Positions 55,876 to 64,000 of a DNA stretch of 64,000 nt are shown piece after piece. The stretch is from Streptomyces blattellae. GTDB lineage: Bacteria > Actinomycetota > Actinomycetes > Streptomycetales > Streptomycetaceae. Location: contig NZ_WJBG01000111.1 in the NCBI RefSeq assembly GCF_009709555.1, forward strand, positions 146,108 to 210,107. Direction: 5' to 3'. Every line of letters starts with the position of its first letter. Positions within the stretch are counted from its first letter, which is position 1. The position numbers and the translations under genes are program-made. The notes under the pieces were generated by a model, which did no database searches, was not told where the DNA came from, and worked only from the letters and a program-made list of their open reading frames with translations.

Positions 55876-58800
55876 ATGACGCAGCGGCTGCGGTTCGTCC
55901 TGGACGGAGACGACAACCTCTCCCCCGTCCTGAACAACGCCGGCGACGCCTCAACCCGCCTGCACCGCCGCCTCAGCGACGACATGAACGGCAACGCCCG
56001 GGCCGTGCGCGGCTTCACCCAGGACGCCAGCGGAAGGCTGCGTGACCTGCGTGGGCGTTTCGTGTCCGTGGCCGACGCGCAGCGCATGATGGGCGACGGC
56101 ATGCCCGGCGTGACACGCAGGCTCGGCGACCTGGCCGGGGCGGGCGGGAGCGCGGCGTCGTCCCTGGGATCGTCGGGCGGCGGGCTGGGCGCCGCCATGG
56201 CGGGGGTCGCGGGTGTGGCAGGGCTGTCGCTGCTGCCCGCGATCGGCGCGCTGGTGCCGGTCATGGCCGGGACCGCACTCGCCGCGGGCACGCTGAAGCT
56301 GGGCTTCGCCGGCGTCGGCGAGGCGGTGGCGCTCGCCGGACAGGACGCCGAGAAGTACCAAGAGGCCCTGAAGGAGATGGGCCCTGAGCAGCGGGACTTC
56401 ACGAAGGCCGTCGTCGGCGTGAAGAACGAGTTCGGCGGGCTCGGCAAGGAGATCCAGAAGGCGATGCTGCCGGGCTTCACCCGTGCGGTGAAGGACGCCG
56501 GGCCGGTGGTGGACATTCTCGGCGAGTCGATGACCGAGATGGGCGGCACGTTCGGTAAGGCCGCCGAGGGTGTGGCGCGGCTGCTGCGGGACTCCGGGTT
56601 CCAGGACGACCTGCAGACGACGCTGCAGCTGGGTACCGGATTCGTTGAGGACATGACGGGCGCGCTCGGCCCGTTCACCCGGTCGCTGCTGGACTTCGGG
56701 GCGGCCAGCGGCCCGACCCTGGAAGCGTTCTCGGACGGCATCTCCGGCCTGCTGTCGAAGGGGCTGCCGGGTCTGTTCGACGGTCTGGAGACCGGTATCT
56801 CGGGTGCGGCGGACATGCTCGACGGCCTGTTCTCTGCGGTGAATGATGTGCTGCCCGCCCTCGGTGATCTGTCGGGGGAGGTCGCGGCCACCTTCGGCCC
56901 TGTGTTCGGGAAGGCGTTCGAGGCCGGCGGCAAGGGTGCGGCCGGGGCGCTTGAGGTGCTGGCCGGGGCGGCCCGTGTGGCCCGGCCCGTGCTGAGGGAC
57001 GTCGGCTATGGCCTGGACACCATCATGGACGTCGGCCGGATCGTCGGCCCGACCCTGGCCGACACGGGCTCCGCGATCGTCGGGGCGTTCGCCCCGGTCG
57101 GTGCGGAGGTCGATTCCGCGGTGGGCCCGCTGCAGCGCCTGAACCAGTGGGTGAACACCAACCGTGGGTCGATCCTGGAGGGTGCCCGGATCTTCGGCGG
57201 GGCCGTGATCGACATGACGTCGGTCGCGATCCAGTCCGTGCCCGACATCATCCGCGTCTTCCGGCTGATGTCGGCCGGCGTCCTGACCGCCCTGGACGGC
57301 GTGGTCTCCGGCGCCGCGAAGGCCTTCGGCTGGATCCCCGGTATCGGCGGCAAGCTGAAGTCGGCGAACAAGGCATTCGACGATTTCAAGGGCGAGTACC
57401 TGAGCGCCCTGGACTCGGCGGAACAGGGCGCCCGTGACTTCGCTGCCAGTACGGTGCCGCGGCTGTCCGCGGGCAAGCTGAAACTGAACATCAACAACTG
57501 GAACTCGCAGATCGATACCGCCAAGGCGAAGCTGAAGACGGTCCCGCCGTCGAAGCAGGCCAGTCTCAAGGCGACGATCAGGGACCTGGAGGCGAAGGTT
57601 GCGTCGGCTCGGCAGCAGCTGAACAACCTGGACGGCAAGACCGCCAACACCTATGTCGTCACCCACTACAAGCGCTCTGACGGCGCCAGTTTCCTGGGCC
57701 CGTCGGGCCGGTATGCGAGCGGTGGTCTCGTCGGTTTTCCCGGTGGCGGCCCGGTCCGTGGCCCAGGTACGGGCACGTCGGACAGCGTGCCGATCCTGGC
57801 GTCCAATGGTGAGTACGTCATTAACGCGCGGTCGACTGCTAAGCACCGCAGCCTGGTCGAGGCGATCAACGCCGACCGGCTCGATAAAAGCACCGGGATG
57901 CCGGGAGCGGGTGCTGCGGTGGCGGCCGGTCTCGCGTCCGGCATGACGGGGGCCGCGGGCTTGGTGGGCTCGGCTGCTCGCGTGATGGCGGCTGCGGTGA
58001 CGGCCGGTATCCGTGACGAGCTGCAGATCTCCAGCCCCAGCAAGAAGACGAAGGCGCTGGCGAAGGATGTCGGCAAGGGCTTCATCCAGGGCTTGACGGG
58101 TTCCCGCGACAAGATCCGGTCGGTGTCGAGGGACCTCGCGAACGACATCAAGGCGGCGTTCTCCGGGAAGAAGGAATCGTCGCTCCTTCGGATGGTCGAC
58201 CGGCAGACGAAGAAGCTCCTCGACGCGGCAGCCAAACGCGACAAGACCGCCGCGAAGATCGCCGAAGCCCGCTCCTACGCCAGTGATCTGACGAAGAACG
58301 CCCGTGAGGGCGCGAGCCTGTCCAGCCTGGGCATGGACGAAGAGCAGGTCACGGCGGGCGGTATCAAGGCCGGGCTGGCATCGAAGCTGCAGCAGGTCCG
58401 CATGTTCACCCGCTACATCGACATCCTCGCCAAGCGGGGCCTGAACAAGGGCCTGCTGCGGCAGATCCTGAACATGGGGCCCGAGGCGGGCTACGCCTAC
58501 GCGTCCGCGCTGGTGGGCGCGGACAAGGCGACCTTCCAGCAGATCAACTCGCTGCAGTCGCAGCTGGACAAGTCGACGACGCACCTCGGCCGGGTCGGCG
58601 CGGACTACATGTACGACTCCGGGAAGAACGCCTCCAAGGGGTTCCTCACCGGTCTGCTCTCCCAGGAGAAGGCACTGGAAGACGCCATGGTGAAGATCGC
58701 CAAGGGGATGCAGAAGTCCATCAAGAAGGCCCTGGGGATCAGCTCGCCCGCGAAGAAGCTGATCCCTGACGGCATCAACACCGCCCGTGGTGTGGCCGTC

Positions 58801-59049
58801 GGCGTCATGCAGGGGCTGCCGCACGTGGACAAGGCGATGCAGGCGGTCGCCGGACGCATGGCAGGGACCACGGGCCTCGCCCCGGCAGCCGGCCGGACGG
58901 CGGTCGTCACCGGCGGCAGCGGCACCACAGTGATCAACATTCATGTGGACGGCGCGGTCGTCGACCAGCTCGGCTTCGCGCGTGCCGCCCGCCAGGCGCT
59001 GCTGGAGCTGAAGCGGAACCACGGCGGCGGCGACCTCGGCATCGCCTGA
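55876..59049 (+). CDS. Tape measure protein
   Basis: 1,057 residues from ATG 55876 (a GTG one codon earlier lies within the ribosome-binding region). Long helical protein with a hydrophobic central segment (about residues 95-150, GLSLLPAIGALVPVMAG) and repeated GxxMxx/ISSPSKK-type motifs in the C-terminal half (LQISSPSKKTKALAKD; LGISSPAKKLIPDG). At roughly 0.15 nm per residue it predicts a tail near 160 nm. Sets tail length and exits at DNA injection. Confidence 0.92.
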   Translation: MTQRLRFVLDGDDNLSPVLNNAGDASTRLHRRLSDDMNGNARAVRGFTQDASGRLRDLRGRFVSVADAQRMMGDGMPGVTRRLGDLAGAGGSAASSLGSSGGGLGAAMAGVAGVAGLSLLPAIGALVPVMAGTALAAGTLKLGFAGVGEAVALAGQDAEKYQEALKEMGPEQRDFTKAVVGVKNEFGGLGKEIQKAMLPGFTRAVKDAGPVVDILGESMTEMGGTFGKAAEGVARLLRDSGFQDDLQTTLQLGTGFVEDMTGALGPFTRSLLDFGAASGPTLEAFSDGISGLLSKGLPGLFDGLETGISGAADMLDGLFSAVNDVLPALGDLSGEVAATFGPVFGKAFEAGGKGAAGALEVLAGAARVARPVLRDVGYGLDTIMDVGRIVGPTLADTGSAIVGAFAPVGAEVDSAVGPLQRLNQWVNTNRGSILEGARIFGGAVIDMTSVAIQSVPDIIRVFRLMSAGVLTALDGVVSGAAKAFGWIPGIGGKLKSANKAFDDFKGEYLSALDSAEQGARDFAASTVPRLSAGKLKLNINNWNSQIDTAKAKLKTVPPSKQASLKATIRDLEAKVASARQQLNNLDGKTANTYVVTHYKRSDGASFLGPSGRYASGGLVGFPGGGPVRGPGTGTSDSVPILASNGEYVINARSTAKHRSLVEAINADRLDKSTGMPGAGAAVAAGLASGMTGAAGLVGSAARVMAAAVTAGIRDELQISSPSKKTKALAKDVGKGFIQGLTGSRDKIRSVSRDLANDIKAAFSGKKESSLLRMVDRQTKKLLDAAAKRDKTAAKIAEARSYASDLTKNAREGASLSSLGMDEEQVTAGGIKAGLASKLQQVRMFTRYIDILAKRGLNKGLLRQILNMGPEAGYAYASALVGADKATFQQINSLQSQLDKSTTHLGRVGADYMYDSGKNASKGFLTGLLSQEKALEDAMVKIAKGMQKSIKKALGISSPAKKLIPDGINTARGVAVGVMQGLPHVDKAMQAVAGRMAGTTGLAPAAGRTAVVTGGSGTTVINIHVDGAVVDQLGFARAARQALLELKRNHGGGDLGIA

Positions 59050-59068
59050 AGGGAAAGGGGGGAAGCTC

Positions 59069-61804
59069 ATGACGCGTCCGGTCGTCGACATCGCCTTCGG
59101 CTACACCCTGTCCTCGGCGTCGCCGGTGTGGACGGACGTCACCCAGTACGCCGATCTGGTGCGGGGAATCGACATCACCCGCGGCGCGCAGGATGAGCTG
59201 TCGGAGACGCAGCCCGGGACGTGCTCGATCACGCTCGACAACTCCGACGGCCGGTTCACCTCAGGGCGCACAGCGAGTCCGTACTTCCCGAACGTGAAGA
59301 AGAACGTGCCGATCCGGGTCCGTGCGGTCACCGCGGACCAGAACCTGATCACCAATCCCAGCTTCGAGTCCGGCCTGGCGGACTGGGAGCACACGGCCAC
59401 GCCGACGTTCGTGCAGGACGCCACCCATGTGAAGCAGGGCAGCCAGGCGATGCGCGTCACCTGGGGCGGCGTGGCCGGGCAGTCCGTCTACACCGAGGTG
59501 TACGGGCTCGACATCGGTACCCGCTACACGGCGAGCGCGCATGTGTGGGTGCCGTCCGGAGGTGCGCCGACCCTGGTGTGCGGTATTGAGGGCATCGGCT
59601 TCGGGGCGGCGTCGTCCGTGCTCGACGGGTGGTCGCGGATCACCTTCACTTTCACCGCCACCGACACCCGCCACCGGTTCGCGATCGAGGTGGCGAGCTT
59701 GCCCACGGCGGGCACCCAGTGCTGGATCGACGCGGTGCAGCTGTGGGAGGGCTCGACTGCGCTGCCGCTGAATCACCTGGCGAACGGGGACTTCGAGACG
59801 TCGGTGGCGAACTGGGTGTCGTCGGGCACGCCCACGTTCGCCCGCTCGACGACGCGGGCTTTCCGGGGCGCCTCGTCGATGCAGGTCACCTGGGGCACTG
59901 TCGCCGACCAGACCATCACCTGCGACGCCATGACCGGCCTGGTCATCGGGCAGGCGTACACGTACTCGGCGTATGTGTGGGTGCCGTCCGGGGGCACCCC
60001 GGTGGCGCTGGCGGTGGCAGGCCTGAGTATCGGGAGCCCGTCGACGCTGGTCGACCGGTGGCAGCGCATCACCATCTCCTGGACGGCGACGGCGACGAGT
60101 CACCAGGTGCGGCTGCGGCACGGCTCCGGCGTCACCCCGGTGGCCGGGCAGGTGTGGATGGACGCCGCCATGGTCGCCGAGGGCTCCACCCCCGTCGACT
60201 TCACCACGCTGGACGGGGCGCAGATCCACCCGCGGTACTTCGGCATGGTCACCCAGTGGCCGGTCGAGTGGAAGGGCCTGTACTCCACGGCGACGATCAC
60301 CTGCACCGACGTGTTCACATGGGCCAGCCTTGCCAAGCAGCTGAAGCCGATGCTGGTGCAGGAGGTCCTGCTCGACCAGCCCATCGCCTACTACCCACTG
60401 AGCGAACCGGACGGCAGCGCCAGCGCCGGCGACCTTGCGGGCACCCAAGGGGTGGGCTCCCTCACCGTGATCCAGGCCGGGGCAGGCGGAACCCTCACGT
60501 TCGGCGCGGGCACCGGTCCGGCCGGGGCGGGCACTGCTACGACTCCCGAGTTCACGCCCTCCTCGTCGACCGCGGGCAAGTACCTGCAGGCCGATCTGGG
60601 GCCGACCGTCGAAGCCACCAACGGGCCCTGGCGTGTGCGCATCGAGGCCTGGTTTACGACCAGCACCAACGGCCGGGTCCTGCTCGGATGGATGGCCTCC
60701 GACGCCACAAAACGCAACATCATCTCGCTGGAGTCCGGGACGGGCAAAGTTCAGTTCGAGCGTGAGACCTACGTCGGCGGGCCGCTCACCGCCGTGGTCC
60801 TGGCGACGCCGAACCTGGCCGACGGAATCCTGCATCACATCCTGCTCCATGAGGCCGAAGGCAAGGTTTTCGTCGACGGTGTCGAATACGCGCTCAGCAC
60901 CCTGCCGACGGACGACATGCGCATCCTGCAGATCGGCGGGTTCCAGAACAGCCGCCTGTGGTCCGGCACGATCGCCCATGTAGCGCTGTATCTCAGGCCG
61001 GCGACTTCGGCGGAGCTGGTCGGGCACTACACCACCGGCTCCACAGCGCACGTCGGCGAGACTGCTGACGATCGCCTCGCACGTCTCGCTTCCTACGCCG
61101 GACTGACCGTCACCACCCAGGGCACCACATTCGACGCCATGGCATCCCAGGCAGAGCTGGGCAAGAGCGCGCTGGAGCACCAGCGGGAGGTCGAGCGGAC
61201 CGAGTCGGGCAAGCTGCTCGCCTCCCGCGCCTCGGCGGCGCTGCTGTTCCAGTCCCGGGACCTGAGATACAACCCGGTGCCAGCCATCTCCCTGGCGTAT
61301 GGGGACCTGGAGACCGACGGGGTCAAGTACGCCGACGACGACCAGAAGATGGTCAACGACGTCACCGCGTCCCGCGTCGGCGGCGCCACCCAGCGGGTCA
61401 TCAGCCAGGCCAGCATCGACACCTACGGGCCCAAGCCCCGCGACCTGGAGCTGTACAAGAACACCGACAACGCGGCATCGGACGCGGCGAACTGGCTGGT
61501 GTCCCGGTATGCGGATCCGCCGTCGGAAATCCGGCAGGTGCCCGTCGAGGCGTACAGCATGCCGCTGGCCACCTACCGCGCCCTGCTGAACGCGGACGTG
61601 TCCACCGTGCTCGCCCTGACCAGCCTGCCCGACCAGGCGCCCGCGTCCACGGCCACCAGCACGATCGAGGGCTACACCGAGCGGATCGGCCTGAGGCAGC
61701 ACCATCTCGATTTCCACACCAGCCGCGCCGCCACGGACACCGTGTGGGTCCTCGACGACCCCACCTATTCGATCTTGGACTCCACTACGCGGTTGGCGTA
61801 CTGA
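59069..61804 (+). CDS. Large minor tail protein with tandem carbohydrate-binding and LamG-like domains
   Basis: 911 residues, RBS AAGGGGGGAAG. The N-terminal domain (about 1-90) fits tail-tip attachment. Two related beta-sandwich repeats begin NLITNPSFESGLADWE (about 92) and NHLANGDFETSVANWV (about 235), each with AxVWVPSGG and a late W-R-I-T motif. A LamG-like region (about 515-650) includes IEAWFTTSTNGRVLLGW and FVDGVEY. Probable receptor-binding component at the tail tip. Confidence 0.75.
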   Translation: MTRPVVDIAFGYTLSSASPVWTDVTQYADLVRGIDITRGAQDELSETQPGTCSITLDNSDGRFTSGRTASPYFPNVKKNVPIRVRAVTADQNLITNPSFESGLADWEHTATPTFVQDATHVKQGSQAMRVTWGGVAGQSVYTEVYGLDIGTRYTASAHVWVPSGGAPTLVCGIEGIGFGAASSVLDGWSRITFTFTATDTRHRFAIEVASLPTAGTQCWIDAVQLWEGSTALPLNHLANGDFETSVANWVSSGTPTFARSTTRAFRGASSMQVTWGTVADQTITCDAMTGLVIGQAYTYSAYVWVPSGGTPVALAVAGLSIGSPSTLVDRWQRITISWTATATSHQVRLRHGSGVTPVAGQVWMDAAMVAEGSTPVDFTTLDGAQIHPRYFGMVTQWPVEWKGLYSTATITCTDVFTWASLAKQLKPMLVQEVLLDQPIAYYPLSEPDGSASAGDLAGTQGVGSLTVIQAGAGGTLTFGAGTGPAGAGTATTPEFTPSSSTAGKYLQADLGPTVEATNGPWRVRIEAWFTTSTNGRVLLGWMASDATKRNIISLESGTGKVQFERETYVGGPLTAVVLATPNLADGILHHILLHEAEGKVFVDGVEYALSTLPTDDMRILQIGGFQNSRLWSGTIAHVALYLRPATSAELVGHYTTGSTAHVGETADDRLARLASYAGLTVTTQGTTFDAMASQAELGKSALEHQREVERTESGKLLASRASAALLFQSRDLRYNPVPAISLAYGDLETDGVKYADDDQKMVNDVTASRVGGATQRVISQASIDTYGPKPRDLELYKNTDNAASDAANWLVSRYADPPSEIRQVPVEAYSMPLATYRALLNADVSTVLALTSLPDQAPASTATSTIEGYTERIGLRQHHLDFHTSRAATDTVWVLDDPTYSILDSTTRLAY

Positions 61805-61828
61805 CCCGCCTATGGAAAGGGGACGCCC

Positions 61829-62266
61829 GTGGCCATCGCTGTCGTGCGCGCCGAGACGTTCTACCTGCCGCCGCCACCCCTGCCTGCCGACGCGTGGGCT
61901 GATGTGCCCGCGGCCGAGCTGGTGTGGCGCTGGTACGAGACCCGCATGGGCCGCCGCGTCATCCCGCCCGAGGGCACCGTCGAGGACACCTACTACGCGC
62001 GCATCAACCAAAACCGGTGGATCGCCGACTGCACGTCGTGCGGCTCGGCGGCCGTTGTCTCCCCGACCGACCCCCGGTATGCGTGCACTGAATGCCAGTG
62101 GGGCTGGTGCGCGCTCATCTTCCCCGACGATGTGGCAGCGGTCGAAGCCAGCCTGATGGGGCTGAAGCCGGGCATGCGGAACTGGTGGCACGACGACGAC
62201 CCCAACAACCCCAACCGGCCGATCGATCCCGTTGTTGAGCCCGGCCCGCTGAGCGAGTCGCCATGA
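61829..62266 (+). CDS. Tail-region zinc-ribbon protein
   Basis: 145 residues, GTG start, RBS AAAGGGG. CTSCGS...YACTECQWGW gives a four-Cys zinc ribbon at about residues 68-91, unusual in a structural gene. Coupled to the next gene. Function unknown; may be a minor tail or tail-assembly protein. Confidence 0.55.
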   Translation: MAIAVVRAETFYLPPPPLPADAWADVPAAELVWRWYETRMGRRVIPPEGTVEDTYYARINQNRWIADCTSCGSAAVVSPTDPRYACTECQWGWCALIFPDDVAAVEASLMGLKPGMRNWWHDDDPNNPNRPIDPVVEPGPLSESP

Positions 62267-62760
62267 CGTTCGCCCCTCGCACCTACGTCGTCGGCGAGGT
62301 AATGACGGCGGCGATCCTCAACCAGGAGATCCGCGACCAGTTCAACAGCATGTTTGCCGCGCGGACCACCTACAGTCCGACGTGGACGACCACCGGCACC
62401 GCACCGGCCATCGGCAACGGAACCCTGACCGGCCGGCATATGAAGGTCGGCCGGATGGTCACCGTCGTCATCAACCTGATCGCAGGCTCGACGACCACGT
62501 TCGGCACCGGGAACATGTCCTTCAGTCTGCCGTTCGCCGCGGTCAGCAGCGGCATCGCCGAAGTCGGCGCCTCCCAACTGCTCGGCACAGACCGGTGGGT
62601 CGGCGGCATCGTCATCAGCTCGGCCGCCAGCACCGTCAGCCCGTTCGTCCCGATCTCGGCGACCAACACCCGCACCGACTTCATCACCTCGACCAGGCCG
62701 GAAACCCTTGCATCCGGCGCGCAGATCCGGCTCAGCTTCGTCTACGAAGCCGCCTCCTGA
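62263..62760 (+). CDS. Minor tail / baseplate-type protein
   Basis: 165 residues. MTFAPRTYVVGEVMTAAILNQEIRDQFN is a characteristic opening of small actinophage tail-tip proteins, followed by a beta-sandwich (RMVTVVINLIAGSTTTFGTGN). Overlaps the upstream stop. Likely part of the host-contact apparatus. Confidence 0.65.
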   Translation: MTFAPRTYVVGEVMTAAILNQEIRDQFNSMFAARTTYSPTWTTTGTAPAIGNGTLTGRHMKVGRMVTVVINLIAGSTTTFGTGNMSFSLPFAAVSSGIAEVGASQLLGTDRWVGGIVISSAASTVSPFVPISATNTRTDFITSTRPETLASGAQIRLSFVYEAAS

Positions 62761-62821
62761 CCCCACCCCTCTCGTGTGCCCCGAGCCGACGGCCGGGGCC
62801 TTCCTCATGTCTGGAGCACCC

Positions 62822-63667
62822 ATGCCCAAGACGGGCCCCCAGCGCTACCCGGGCGCCTCGACCGCGTACTGGTACCAGAACGCCTACCCGGGCTCGGCGA
62901 TGGAGTCGAACGTCGTCGTCTGGCACACCACCGAAGGACGCTCACTCCCCGCCTACGGCGGCGGCAGCTCGGCACCGACCTTCACTGCCGTGCCCGACTT
63001 CGCGGCCAAGAAGCTGAAGTGGTTCCAGCACTTCGACTTCGACACCTCCGCCCGCGCCCTCGTCAACAAGGCTGGCGGGGTCGAGACGAACACCCTGAAT
63101 GCGGTGCAGGTGGAGATCGTCGGCACCTGCGACCCGGCCACCCACAAGAAGTGGGGCAACACCCCGCACCTGTACACGCCGGAACTGCCCGCGTGGGCGG
63201 TCCGGGATCTGGCCGCGTTCGCGAAGTGGGCGCACGAACAGCACCGTGTGCCGCTCACGTCGAAGGTCACCTTCAAGGCGTACCCGGGCTCCTACGGCAC
63301 CGGCAACGGCGTCCGCATGAGCAACACCAAGTGGCAGTCCTTCACCGGGCACTGCGGCCACCAGCACGTCCCCGAAAACCTGCACGGCGACCCGGGAGCC
63401 TTCCCGATGGCTGCCATCCTCAACGCCGCCAAGGCCGGCACACCCAAGGAGGCTGATGTGGCTGACCTGACCACCGACGACATCCGCAAGATCTGGCTGA
63501 CCGACGGCATCGTCAAGAACCCCAACCCCGCCACCGCCGACGCCAACCCGCACATCGCGCCGGCGACCGGGCTGCGCAACATCGAGATCGTCGCCCGCCG
63601 CACCGAGAGCAAGGTCGACGCGCTGGCCGCCCTCGTCGCCAAGCTCGTTGAGCAGAAGGAGTCCTGA
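62822..63667 (+). CDS. Endolysin: N-acetylmuramoyl-L-alanine amidase (Amidase_2/PGRP)
   Basis: 281 residues from ATG 62822 (GGAG 7 bases upstream; ATG 62807 possible). Cleaves the amide bond between muramic acid and the peptide stem. Zinc ligands: His35 in VVVWHTTEG, and the histidines of FTGHCGHQHVPEN, with the metal-binding Asp of GDPG. The C-terminal 70 residues (DLTTDDIRKIWLTDG...IVARRTESKVDALAALVAKL) form a helical tail, perhaps for oligomerisation or holin interaction. Confidence 0.88.
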   Translation: MPKTGPQRYPGASTAYWYQNAYPGSAMESNVVVWHTTEGRSLPAYGGGSSAPTFTAVPDFAAKKLKWFQHFDFDTSARALVNKAGGVETNTLNAVQVEIVGTCDPATHKKWGNTPHLYTPELPAWAVRDLAAFAKWAHEQHRVPLTSKVTFKAYPGSYGTGNGVRMSNTKWQSFTGHCGHQHVPENLHGDPGAFPMAAILNAAKAGTPKEADVADLTTDDIRKIWLTDGIVKNPNPATADANPHIAPATGLRNIEIVARRTESKVDALAALVAKLVEQKES

Positions 63668-63670
63668 CCC

Positions 63671-63895
63671 ATGACCGAGCGGCACCCCGGCACCACCCAT
63701 CTGCTGCGCTACTTCGACTACGCGCACCTCCCCGAGCATCTCCAGGCCGTGAGTAAGCCGTGCGGCGACCTGGTGCAGCAGCTCGTCGCCGCGCTGCCGG
63801 ACGGACCGGAGCTGTCGGCCGGACTGCGGAAGCTGCTGGAGGCGAAGGACTGCTTCGTCCGCGCCGCCCTCGATACGACCCCGAAGGAGTCCTGA
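63671..63895 (+). CDS. Small conserved actinophage protein; possible Acb2/Tad1-hairpin-like
   Basis: 74 residues between endolysin and holin-like genes. Pattern: FDYAHLPEHLQAVSKPCGDL then LPDGPELSAGLRKLLEAKDC and VRAALD. Two helices joined by a turn, the second with LRKLLEAKD; this recalls the helical hairpin of Acb2/Tad1 cyclic-nucleotide sponges. Similarity is by pattern only; a lysis accessory role is equally possible. Confidence 0.55.
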   Translation: MTERHPGTTHLLRYFDYAHLPEHLQAVSKPCGDLVQQLVAALPDGPELSAGLRKLLEAKDCFVRAALDTTPKES

Positions 63896-63897
63896 CC

Positions 63898-64000
63898 ATG
63901 CGTATCTCCGGCATCGCCAAGTCGATCGTGTCCGCGCTCGCCGCGGGCGCCGGATCGCTGTCCGTCGCCGTCACCGACGACACCGTCACCGCCGCCGAAG
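63898..64000 (+). CDS. Start of a probable holin (partial)
   Basis: The first 34 codons are in the window (MRISGIAKSIVSALAAGAGS...). Basic start plus an Ala/Gly-rich hydrophobic helix right after the endolysin unit fit actinophage holins. RBS GAAGGAG. The rest lies beyond the right edge. Confidence 0.5.
   Translation, partial: MRISGIAKSIVSALAAGAGSLSVAVTDDTVTAAE

Noticed and set aside
55951..59091. 1,046-codon leftward open frame opposite the tape-measure gene
   Set aside because: It is a high-GC shadow of the tape measure: no ribosome-binding site, no coherent domain, and the rightward protein has clear tape-measure features.
59261..62191. 976-codon leftward open frame opposite the large tail protein
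   Set aside because: Arg/Gly/Val-rich antisense artefact; the rightward gene has recognisable domain repeats.

Overview
The window is high-GC actinobacterial DNA, almost certainly from a Streptomyces-like host: GC-rich third codon positions, frequent GTG starts, ATGA/GTGA translational coupling, a WhiB-family protein and typical streptomycete metabolic genes. It has two parts. Positions 1 to about 9,450 are ordinary chromosome. From about 9,450 to the right edge lies a temperate siphovirus prophage, at least 54.5 kb of it; its right end (attR) is outside the window.

Chromosomal part: an aquaporin/glycerol facilitator, a decayed EAL-domain fragment, a translationally coupled Zn-ribbon/OB-fold (DUF35) plus thiolase pair, a VanX-like D-Ala-D-Ala dipeptidase, a NUDIX hydrolase, a GH31 alpha-glucosidase and an acetoacetyl-CoA synthetase. 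Next comes the start of a host gene (9,359) that runs into phage DNA after about 25 codons. This is the left attachment junction, and a large serine integrase begins immediately after it.

Prophage layout: (1) lysogeny module, 9.4-13.2 kb: integrase, a proline-rich membrane protein, a leftward HTH repressor and a divergent Cro-like gene with an apparently leaderless promoter embedded in operator repeats. (2) Early and replication region, 13.2-24 kb: small coupled genes, a Sak4-like recombination ATPase, a RuvC resolvase bracketed by two HNH nucleases that carry pieces of ruvC, an HTH replication-type protein and a DUF5131 protein. (3) Accessory region, 24-37 kb: a WhiB-like regulator, membrane proteins, an HNH nuclease, a hyaluronan-synthase-like membrane glycosyltransferase, a long chain of coupled small genes of unknown function, a DNA methyltransferase, a sigma-like protein, and a leftward two-gene operon (RHH-type regulator plus GIY-YIG nuclease) under a palindromic operator array. 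(4) A DUF932 gene, a double terminator and a tRNA whose anticodon loop gives UAU (Ile, AUA), 35.9-37.3 kb. (5) More small genes, several Cys-rich, 37.3-44.8 kb. (6) Packaging and head: a probable cos region (44.8-45.1 kb), HNH, small and large terminase, portal, prohead protease, capsid, connectors. (7) Tail: tube, G/GT chaperones with a CCCAAAA -1 frameshift, a 1,057-residue tape measure, a large receptor-type tail protein. (8) Lysis: amidase endolysin, a small protein that may resemble Acb2/Tad1 hairpin proteins, and the start of a probable holin.

How it works together: the order integrase, switch, early genes, packaging, head, tail, lysis is what integration of a cos-type virion through an attP beside int would give. 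All late genes read rightward in overlapping chains punctuated by long perfect hairpins. The most unusual points are the ruvC/HNH arrangement, the hyaluronan-synthase-like gene, the self-contained GIY-YIG/RHH cassette, and a strikingly high density of small Cys-rich proteins.
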